Below are positions 52,666-58,982 of a DNA stretch of 58,982 nucleotides, in pieces. Under the pieces are notes generated by a model. It saw only the letters and a program-made list of their open reading frames with translations. It did not search any database and was not told the origin of the DNA. The translations under genes were made by a program, and so were the position numbers. The stretch comes from Acidobacteriaceae bacterium (GTDB lineage: Bacteria; Acidobacteriota; Terriglobia; Terriglobales; Acidobacteriaceae). Location: positions 1-58,982 of the forward strand of contig PMAT01000058.1 in NCBI GenBank assembly GCA_003152695.1, written 5' to 3'. Position 1 is the stretch's first letter; each line of letters opens with the position of its first letter.

Positions 52666-53124
52666 TCAAACGGAGAATTTCGGTTGTTTCCCCAGCTTCC
52701 GGCAGAGATCGCCCAGCCGCTCCTGCTCTTGTGGGCTAAGCACATTGAGGAATTCCACAATGGCGGCGGCGTGCATGGGGAAGATGTCGCGCAGCAGGGT
52801 CTTGCCCTTGGGAGTTAGCGCCACGATCAACACGCGCCTGTCCTCCGGACAGCTCTGCCGGCGCGCCAAACCTAGCTTCTCGAGATTGCCGACTACCATG
52901 GTTAAGTTTCCTCCCGTGGTCAGGACTTTCCGGGCGATGTCCGACAGTGACATGGGCCCCAAATGATAAAGCGCTTCCAGGACAGCGAATTGGGTCAGGG
53001 TCAAATTGGCGCCAGCGAGGCTGTGCGAAGCATAGTTGCGGGCCGAGTTGGCGGCGCGCATTAACTTGACATAGGTGCTCAGCGCCTGACGTTGCTGCGC
53101 TCGATGAGACTGGATTCGGGTCAC
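52666..53124 (-). CDS. MarR-family transcriptional regulator
   Basis: 152 residues with a winged helix: LTLTQFAVLEALYHLGPM, LSDIARKVLTTGGNLTMVV and the wing RRQSCPEDRRVLIVALT. GTG start with ribosome site AGAGGC. Shares an operator core with the pirin gene and its own promoter, consistent with autoregulation and release by an aromatic or oxidative signal. Confidence 0.92.
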   Translation of the reverse strand: MTRIQSHRAQQRQALSTYVKLMRAANSARNYASHSLAGANLTLTQFAVLEALYHLGPMSLSDIARKVLTTGGNLTMVVGNLEKLGLARRQSCPEDRRVLIVALTPKGKTLLRDIFPMHAAAIVEFLNVLSPQEQERLGDLCRKLGKQPKFSV

Positions 53125-53147
53125 GATTGCCTCTACTAAGATAGTAC

Positions 53148-53158
53148 AACATTAAAGC
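53148..53158 (-). promoter_or_regulatory. MarR operator core at its own promoter
   Basis: On the minus strand GCTTTAATGTT, identical to 52626-52636, followed by a TACTAT -10-like hexamer. Confidence 0.65.
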
Positions 53159-53186
53159 AATCAGCTCACCCAATCCGTCCCGGCAA

Positions 53187-54068
53187 TCACTTCAGCCCGG
53201 CATTTTCCGCCGCCAGCTTTGCCGTCGAACTCCAATCCATGTCCTCCATGCCATGGCCAATGGCGGTCAGCATGTGATCGCGCACTACACTGGCGAAGGG
53301 CAGAGGTGCATCGACAGCTTCGGCCGCGGCCAGGGCAAGCCGGACATCCTTCAGCCCGAGTCGCAGCTTGAAGCCCGCCGGCTGATATTTTTCCTCGGCA
53401 ATGATGCCGCCGTACGTCTTATATACCGGGGCGGCGAACAGAGAATTAGTCAGAAACTCTACATAGGCGTGCGGATCGATGCCGTACTTGCGCGTGAGCG
53501 CAATCGCTTCTCCCAACGACTCGATCACCGAAGCAATCAGGAAGTTGCCGCTCAGCTTTACCACGTTCGCCATTTCCGGCTTATCGCCGATGACGAACAC
53601 ACGTTGCGCCAACACCTCCAGTAGCGGCTTGCAGCGTTCCACAGCCGACTTGTCGCCCGCCGCCACTACAAACAGCTTTCCCGCCTCCGCCGCTTCGGGA
53701 CGACCAAACACCGGGGCCGCGATGTACTGCTGCCCGCGCTTGCCATGCTCTTCGGCCAGCTTCTGAGACAGTGCGACGCTAATGGTGCTCATCGAGATGT
53801 GCACCGCACCTCGTGGCAGATGGTCCAGTACTCCTCCCGAATGCAATACTGCCGATTCAACCGCGTGATCATCGGCCAGCATGGTGATGACGGCCTCCGC
53901 GTCTTTCACGGTCTCGCCGGTCGATTTGCCTACCTTGGCGCCTTGGGCGCGTAGTCCGTCCGCTTTCGATAGAGTTCGATTCCACACCGTGACGTCATGC
54001 CCGGCGTGATGCAGATGACCAGCCATGTGGCTTCCCATGTTGCCTAATCCCAAAAATGCGATCTTCAT
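53187..54068 (-). CDS. Beta-hydroxyacid dehydrogenase (3-hydroxyisobutyrate dehydrogenase-like)
   Basis: 293 residues. NAD(P)-binding FLGLGNMGSHMA at the N-terminus, substrate segment VHISMSTISVALS, catalytic Lys in NVVKLSGNFLIAS and the C-terminal LGLKDVRLALAAA. Could reduce or oxidise 3-hydroxyisobutyrate, glyoxylate or tartronate semialdehyde. GAGG ribosome site. Single gene. Confidence 0.88.
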   Translation of the reverse strand: MKIAFLGLGNMGSHMAGHLHHAGHDVTVWNRTLSKADGLRAQGAKVGKSTGETVKDAEAVITMLADDHAVESAVLHSGGVLDHLPRGAVHISMSTISVALSQKLAEEHGKRGQQYIAAPVFGRPEAAEAGKLFVVAAGDKSAVERCKPLLEVLAQRVFVIGDKPEMANVVKLSGNFLIASVIESLGEAIALTRKYGIDPHAYVEFLTNSLFAAPVYKTYGGIIAEEKYQPAGFKLRLGLKDVRLALAAAEAVDAPLPFASVVRDHMLTAIGHGMEDMDWSSTAKLAAENAGLK

Positions 54069-54223
54069 TGCGAACCTCTTTCATGTTGACGTGCAGGTTG
54101 CACAGATGCAGTGAAGGCACCGTTGGCTGCGGAGAAAAGTCACGGCAGACCGCCCAACTTGGGAGCGCCGATCCCTTGCATCCGCGGCAGTTGCGCAATT
54201 TCGCGGTATGATGCAACAGTTCC

Positions 54224-55597
54224 ATGCCCGCGAAGCCAGCCCAATTATCCACCCACGAGGAACGGCGCAAGTTCGGCCAGTCTCGCCGCGACGAGGTCAG
54301 CCGCGTCAGCCAAGGCGACTGGACTCCCAAGCACCGCGACTTTGGCGTTGTCGATTTGCTTCGCAAAGCGCAGCGCGGTCGTATCCCCAAGCTCTTGCCC
54401 ATCAAGTTTGCACGCATGGCGGCTTCGCCCTTCGGGTTCTATCGCGGGGCCGTTCCGGTAATGGCCGCGGACCTTGCCAAGCTGCCGAACACCGGCATTC
54501 ACTCGCAAATCTGTGGCGACGCGCACGTTCGCAACCTGGGAGCTTATGCCGGCCCGGACGGACGGCTCATCTTCGACATCAACGACTTCGACGAAACGAT
54601 CCGCGGACCTTGGGAATGGGACGTGAAGCGCATGGCTGCGAGCCTGATGCTGGCTGGCCGCGAAGCCAACAATACCGAGAAGCAGTGCAAGGAGGCTGTG
54701 CTCGATTTCGCGCGCAGCTATCGTGAGTCAATGCGCACCTTCTGCGAGATGACGGTACTCGAACTGGCCCGCTATCAGGTGTTCCGCCACTTGAATATCT
54801 CGCCGGTGCTCGCCGTGTTGCGTAAGGCTGAACGGTCAACGCCCAGGCACAACCTCGATCAGTTGACTGTGCGTCACGATGGTAAGTATCGCTTCCGCGA
54901 GCACAAGTCCTTGCAATATCACCTGCCGCGCCGGACCGCGGCCGAGGTCATCGCCGGATTGCGCCGCTATATCGCGACGCTCTTGCCCGAAAGACAACGC
55001 TGGTTTGCGGAATACCATATTGAGGATGTCGCGTTTCGGGTTGTGGGAATCGGTAGCGTCGGCGTACGCGACTACGTTGTCCTCCTGTTCGGGCGCACCC
55101 TCAACGATCCGCTCTTCATCCAGATCAAGGAAGAAGACGCCTCGGCGTATGCACCTTACGTTCCGCAGAGCCGCGTTCTCATGAACCAAGGGCAGCGGAC
55201 GGCCCAGGGACAGCGCGCCATGCAGGTGCAATCCGACATCTTTCTGGGGTGGACGGCCATTGCCGGCCGCGACTATCTGGTTCGCCAGTTGCGCGATCAC
55301 AAGGGCGTCATCGAGAACGAAGATCTCGAAGGCAACGGACTGGTGCAGTACGGGCGCGTTTGCGGCGAAATGCTTTCCAAGGGACACGCTCGCTCGGGCG
55401 ATTCCTGCGCCATCTCCGGATATCTCGGCAACAGCGACAAGTTCGATAAGGCCATGGTTGCTTTCGGCGTCGCCTACGCCGACCAGAGCACCAAAGACTT
55501 CGACGAGTTTACGCGAGCGATTCGCCTCGGCAAAATTCCCACCGCGCCTTCGCCGCTATCCCCAGCCAAACCAAGCCACGCCAGAACAAGAAGGTAG
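54224..55597 (+). CDS. DUF2252-family protein
   Basis: 457 residues. Kinase-like motifs GDAHVRNLGAY and IFDINDFDETIRG with WEWDVKRMAAS are the hallmark of DUF2252; a later GRDYLVRQLRDHKG also fits. The family is thought to have an aminoglycoside-phosphotransferase-like fold but has no proven function. A basic C-terminal tail. TATGAT lies 11 nt before the ATG, suggesting a very short leader. Confidence 0.85.
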   Translation: MPAKPAQLSTHEERRKFGQSRRDEVSRVSQGDWTPKHRDFGVVDLLRKAQRGRIPKLLPIKFARMAASPFGFYRGAVPVMAADLAKLPNTGIHSQICGDAHVRNLGAYAGPDGRLIFDINDFDETIRGPWEWDVKRMAASLMLAGREANNTEKQCKEAVLDFARSYRESMRTFCEMTVLELARYQVFRHLNISPVLAVLRKAERSTPRHNLDQLTVRHDGKYRFREHKSLQYHLPRRTAAEVIAGLRRYIATLLPERQRWFAEYHIEDVAFRVVGIGSVGVRDYVVLLFGRTLNDPLFIQIKEEDASAYAPYVPQSRVLMNQGQRTAQGQRAMQVQSDIFLGWTAIAGRDYLVRQLRDHKGVIENEDLEGNGLVQYGRVCGEMLSKGHARSGDSCAISGYLGNSDKFDKAMVAFGVAYADQSTKDFDEFTRAIRLGKIPTAPSPLSPAKPSHARTRR

Positions 55598-55661
55598 TTC
55601 CGGGAAAACGGGATTCCTTCGACTCCGCGCTGCAAGCCAAGCTTGACGCTAACCGCTTCGC

Positions 55662-56600
55662 CTAGCTGCCTAGGAGTTCATCATTTCGTGGCCGATACCC
55701 ATTGATGAAGTCGTGGGCGCTCATTCGCTTCTTGCCTTCGACTTGCAGTTCCCGAACCTCGAGGGCCGTACCGTGCGCAAAGCCCATCAGCAAACGACCG
55801 CTATCGATTGCGAAGTGACCCGCTGGCACGATGCCAACTGTGGAAACCGGTATTGCCGAGTGGACGTGCAGCATTTTGCTGCGAAAGCTGGTGAATGCTC
55901 CCGGCCATGGTTGAAATCCGCGCAAGCGGTTCCAGGCATCCAGCGCGCTGCGCGAGAAATCGATGAGCCCGTCTTCCCGCTTGAGGATGGGAGCGAGCGT
56001 GGCTTTGGCATTGTCCTGCGGACGCGGTGTTATGGTTCCGTTCTTCAGGCCGGCAAGGGTTGCGATCATGAGCTCGGCGCCCATCTGTGCCAGCCGCGAA
56101 GCCAGCGTGAGCGCAGTATCTTCAGGCGAGATTCGTTCTTCAGTCTGCAGCAGAATGTCCCCAGTGTCGAGGCCGGCGTCGATGCGCATGGTAGTCACGC
56201 CGGTGACACCTTCTCCCGCCGCAATCGCCCACTGAATCGGCGCGGCCCCACGGTACTTGGGCAGCAGCGACGCATGAAGATTAATGTTGCCGAGCTTCGG
56301 CAGATCGATCATCCACTGTGGGATGATGCGGCCATAGCCGACCACTACGATTGCTTCCGGCGCAATGCTTTCCACTTGCGTGCGAAGTTCATCGTTGTGC
56401 TTAATCTTCTCCGGTTGGACGACCGGGAGGCCGAGCGCGAGCGCAGCTCGTTTCACCGGCGACTCCGCCAGCGTCATGCCGCGTCCGCTGGGGCGATCAG
56501 GCTGGGTTGCGACCAGCTTCACGCGGAAGCCGACGGCCAGCAGCCTTTCCAGGGTGGGCACCGCGAATTGCGGCGTTCCGCAGAACACCAAGTCCATCAT
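55662..56600 (-). CDS. fmt: Methionyl-tRNA formyltransferase
   Basis: 312 residues. N-terminal MMDLVFCGTPQFAVPTL, catalytic NINLHASLLPKYRGAAPI with Asn-His and the later Asp in RIDAGLDTGDIL, and the C-terminal OB-like domain. Formylates initiator Met-tRNA. I start at the ATG at 56600, 7 bp after def; a GTG at 56618 overlapping def is less likely. Confidence 0.95.
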   Translation of the reverse strand: MMDLVFCGTPQFAVPTLERLLAVGFRVKLVATQPDRPSGRGMTLAESPVKRAALALGLPVVQPEKIKHNDELRTQVESIAPEAIVVVGYGRIIPQWMIDLPKLGNINLHASLLPKYRGAAPIQWAIAAGEGVTGVTTMRIDAGLDTGDILLQTEERISPEDTALTLASRLAQMGAELMIATLAGLKNGTITPRPQDNAKATLAPILKREDGLIDFSRSALDAWNRLRGFQPWPGAFTSFRSKMLHVHSAIPVSTVGIVPAGHFAIDSGRLLMGFAHGTALEVRELQVEGKKRMSAHDFINGYRPRNDELLGS

Positions 56601-56607
56601 GGGCGCG

Positions 56608-57117
56608 TTACCATTCACCCTGCTTGACCAGTTTGCGGATCTTGCGCTTCATAATGTCTCGTTTCAGAGCGCTGATGTGGCTGATATAGAGCTTGCCGTT
56701 GAGATGGTCGGTTTCGTGCACCAGGGCGCGCGCCAGCAATTCTTCTCCGCTTACCTCGATGGTTTCACCTTCCACGTTTTGCGCGCGCGCCGTAACCGAA
56801 CGTGGCCGCGTCACCTTCTCGCGGAATTCGGGCAGGCTCAGGCAGCCTTCGTTGGAAGTGAGACGCCCTTCGGTGTGGATGATCTCGGGATTTATCAGCA
56901 CGATCTTGGCATTGGGATCTTCCTTGAAGCTGACATCAATCACCGCAACGCGCTTGCTGATGCCGATCTGCGGCGCTGCCAGACCGACGCCGTGGGCGGC
57001 GTACATGCTCTCGAACATGTCTTCGACAAGCTTGCGCAACTCGTCGTCGAATACGGTGATGGGGGCTGCCGGTTTCTCCAACACCGGGTCCCCGAATTTC
57101 ACGATTGGGTAGACCAT
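56608..57117 (-). CDS. def: Peptide deformylase
   Basis: 169 residues with all three motifs: GVGLAAPQIG, EGCLSLP and HETDHLNG (zinc/iron ligands Cys, His, His and catalytic Glu). Removes the N-formyl group added through Fmt. Its start follows the aroC stop directly. Typical def-fmt pairing. Confidence 0.97.
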   Translation of the reverse strand: MVYPIVKFGDPVLEKPAAPITVFDDELRKLVEDMFESMYAAHGVGLAAPQIGISKRVAVIDVSFKEDPNAKIVLINPEIIHTEGRLTSNEGCLSLPEFREKVTRPRSVTARAQNVEGETIEVSGEELLARALVHETDHLNGKLYISHISALKRDIMKRKIRKLVKQGEW

Positions 57118-58296
57118 TTAAAAGTTTCGCAACTGTTGGCAGTAGCCTTCGAAATTCCGTTGCACTTCCAGCAGCGAATCGCCGCCGAACTTCTCCAGCG
57201 CGCACCGCGCCAGGATCAGCGCAACCATCGCTTCCCCCGCGACTCCGGCGGCGGGAACGACACACACGTCCGATCGCTCATAGGCGGCCTTCACCGGCTC
57301 GCGAGTGGCGAAGTCCACTGAGCCCAAGGGACGCCGCAACGTCGAAATCGGCTTCAGGTAGCCGCGCACGCGAATCTCTTCGCCGTTGGAAACTCCGCCC
57401 TCCAGGCCTCCGGCATGATTCGACCGCCGCGTGAAGCCGGTGAACGGGCCCTTCTGCTCGCGCTCGTACCCTATTTCATCATGCACTGTCGAACCCAGGG
57501 AAGCTGCGCCGCGGACCGCATCACCAATCTCCACCGCCTTTACCGCCTGCAGCGACATCACGGCGGCGGCGAGTTGCGCATCCAGGCGCTCGTCCCAATT
57601 CGCATAGGTGCCAAGTCCGGGCGGCACGTTGCGGGCCACCACTTCAAAGATCCCGCCGACAGAATCTCCGGTGCGCAGCGCAACGTCCACTTGCTCCTTC
57701 ATGAGCGTTTCGATTACAGGGTCTGCGCAACTGAGCAGTATCTCTTCCTTCGCTGCCAGAGCGCGGATTGCCTCCCAATCGACGGGCGCTTCCAGACGGG
57801 CGCCGCCGACGGCGATCACATGACTCAGCACTTCAATGCCCAGCTCGCGCAGCAGGAGTTTAGCGATAGCTCCGGCAGCGACTCGCGCCGCCGACTCGCG
57901 GGCCGAGGCCCGCTCCAGCACATAGCGCGCTTCGGAGAAGTTGTACTTCACAGCCCCGGCAAGATCGGCGTGCCCCGGCCGAGGCGAAGCCACGCGCTTG
58001 TGCTTGGCCGGATCGCCCTCCTCCACCGGGAGCGCCTCCGTCCAGTTCTGCCAATCCTTGTTGGCCAGCAGCATGGCAATCGGCGAGCCGATCGTCTTGC
58101 CGTGACGCACTCCGCTGAGTATGTGTGCCTGGTCGCGCTCGATGCGCATGCGTCCGCCGCGACCATACCCCTGCTGCCGCCTCCATAGCTCGCGGTTCAC
58201 GAATTCCAGATCGACCGCGACTCCGGCGGGCATGCCCGAGAGCAGCGCTACCAGAGCTTCTCCATGCGACTCACCGGCTGTCGAAAAGCGCAACAT
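57118..58296 (-). CDS. aroC: Chorismate synthase
   Basis: 392 residues. Begins MLRFSTAGESHGEALVALL and has GGRMRIERDQA and SARESAARVAAGA, all AroC signatures. Converts EPSP to chorismate, end of the shikimate pathway, using reduced FMN. TACAAT lies about 17 nt upstream of the start. Confidence 0.97.
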   Translation of the reverse strand: MLRFSTAGESHGEALVALLSGMPAGVAVDLEFVNRELWRRQQGYGRGGRMRIERDQAHILSGVRHGKTIGSPIAMLLANKDWQNWTEALPVEEGDPAKHKRVASPRPGHADLAGAVKYNFSEARYVLERASARESAARVAAGAIAKLLLRELGIEVLSHVIAVGGARLEAPVDWEAIRALAAKEEILLSCADPVIETLMKEQVDVALRTGDSVGGIFEVVARNVPPGLGTYANWDERLDAQLAAAVMSLQAVKAVEIGDAVRGAASLGSTVHDEIGYEREQKGPFTGFTRRSNHAGGLEGGVSNGEEIRVRGYLKPISTLRRPLGSVDFATREPVKAAYERSDVCVVPAAGVAGEAMVALILARCALEKFGGDSLLEVQRNFEGYCQQLRNF

Positions 58297-58407
58297 GGCA
58301 ATAGGAAAGGCTGATTGTAGCTGATGGCGTCGGGATTTAGCAGGGGGCCGTTGGAGTGGGTTCGTGAAGTGCAGACGGGTGAGTGCTTTCGCACGGGCTG
58401 CGGAGAA

Positions 58408-58803
58408 TCAGGCTTTCACGACTTCGTCAGATTCGAGGATGACTTGGGCCATTGCCTGGCGCTCGGTATGCGTGATCGAAAGATGGGCGCGGACTGCCCC
58501 AAGTTTCTGGAAGAATTCCGCCGCGTTGCCGTGAAAGGCCATCGTGGGCCGGCCACCAGGGAAGCGCTTGACTTCGACATCGTGCCAGGTGACGCCTCGA
58601 CTCCAGCCGGTTCCGATGGCCTTCATGGCCGCTTCCTTGGCGGCAAATCGTCCGGCGTAGCGCTCTGCCTTATTGGCTTTCGACTCGCAGTAGTGAATTT
58701 CGTCGGAGGTAAATACCCGCTCCAGAAAACGCCGGCCAAAGCGCTCCATGGTCGCCTTGATACGATCCACCTCCGCAATGTCGATGCCGGTTCCTACAAT
58801 CAT
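58408..58803 (-). CDS. acpS: Holo-[acyl-carrier-protein] synthase
   Basis: 131 residues: GTGIDIAEVDRIK, FTSDEIHYCESK, RFAAKEAAMKAIGTG and SITHTERQAMA, the complete AcpS set with Mg2+ ligands Asp and Glu. Transfers phosphopantetheine to ACP. Separated from aroC by about 110 bp. The last 180 bp of the window (58804-58982) show no supported feature. Confidence 0.95.
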   Translation of the reverse strand: MIVGTGIDIAEVDRIKATMERFGRRFLERVFTSDEIHYCESKANKAERYAGRFAAKEAAMKAIGTGWSRGVTWHDVEVKRFPGGRPTMAFHGNAAEFFQKLGAVRAHLSITHTERQAMAQVILESDEVVKA

Positions 58804-58982
58804 TCAGCCACTATCTCAATCCGCCAACGGATCAATTCCAACAAGGTAACATATTGAGAATAGTGGTTTTTGTCATACCCCAGACGACTCACCACGCGTC
58901 AGCAGGCAGGAATTGCTTTGGCTTTGCCGCATAGGCTGATATGATGAAGTTGCTCGATTGATCGACGTTGTACGCAGCAGTT

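Overview
The window most probably comes from a member of the Acidobacteriota (Terriglobia-like). I infer this from gene content: an 820-residue MacB-like permease of the acidobacterial duplicated orphan permease (ADOP) type, a very large Oar-like TonB-dependent receptor with an N-terminal carboxypeptidase-regulatory-like domain, a tricorn protease, an NtrY/NtrX pair, GC-rich coding DNA and several kinds of short dispersed intergenic repeat. No database search was possible.

Layout. 1-640: right-hand part of an IS1595-family insertion sequence, cut by the window edge. 848-6013: metabolic genes (alpha/beta hydrolase, rpiB, glyA, a GT4 glycosyltransferase, a crotonase-fold isomerase). 6403-10356: TonB-dependent receptor. 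10.5-16.2 kb: a small membrane protein, an exported bactofilin-like protein, the ntrY/ntrX two-component pair and an exported TPR protein. 16.2-17.0 kb: a small exported protein flanked by two direct repeats of about 88 bp. 17.0-21.8 kb (minus strand): an M28 peptidase, then the classical phoH-ybeY-corC-era cluster. 22.2-25.1 kb: an exported protein, a membrane-anchored GcvH-like protein and a receiver/HATPase regulator. 25.1-28.9 kb (minus): an ABC exporter, a previously easy-to-miss 53-residue two-helix protein and a DesK/DesR-like two-component system. 29.0-34.1 kb (plus): an operator-rich promoter region followed by an RsbRD-N-like protein, a CoA-transferase and a 2-oxoacid:ferredoxin oxidoreductase whose beta and gamma subunits are fused. 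34.4-39.7 kb: small genes, an HU protein, a TauE-like transporter and two decayed toxin-antitoxin loci. 39.4-48.4 kb: SemiSWEET, quinone oxidoreductase, accD, a PH-like protein, ADOP permease, tricorn protease. 48.7-51.1 kb: tetraheme cytochrome c / ferredoxin / NrfD electron-transfer module without a catalytic subunit. 51.1-55.6 kb: methyltransferase, pirin, MarR, a beta-hydroxyacid dehydrogenase, a DUF2252 protein. 55.7-58.8 kb (minus): fmt, def, aroC and acpS.

How the genes may work together. The most system-like region is 29.0-34.1 kb: tandem CRP/FNR-like palindromes precede an operon that could interconvert a 2-oxoacid, reduced ferredoxin and acyl-CoA and then move the CoA group to another acid. 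A similar palindrome, at class II activator spacing, precedes the small membrane gene at 10.59 kb, and a weaker one precedes the cytochrome/NrfD module, so a common redox or cAMP-type regulator is a reasonable hypothesis. A second local circuit is MarR with pirin, which share an 11-bp operator core. Several genes have a -10-like hexamer 7-8 nt before the start codon and no Shine-Dalgarno sequence, which suggests leaderless transcripts. I saw no tRNA, rRNA or CRISPR array.
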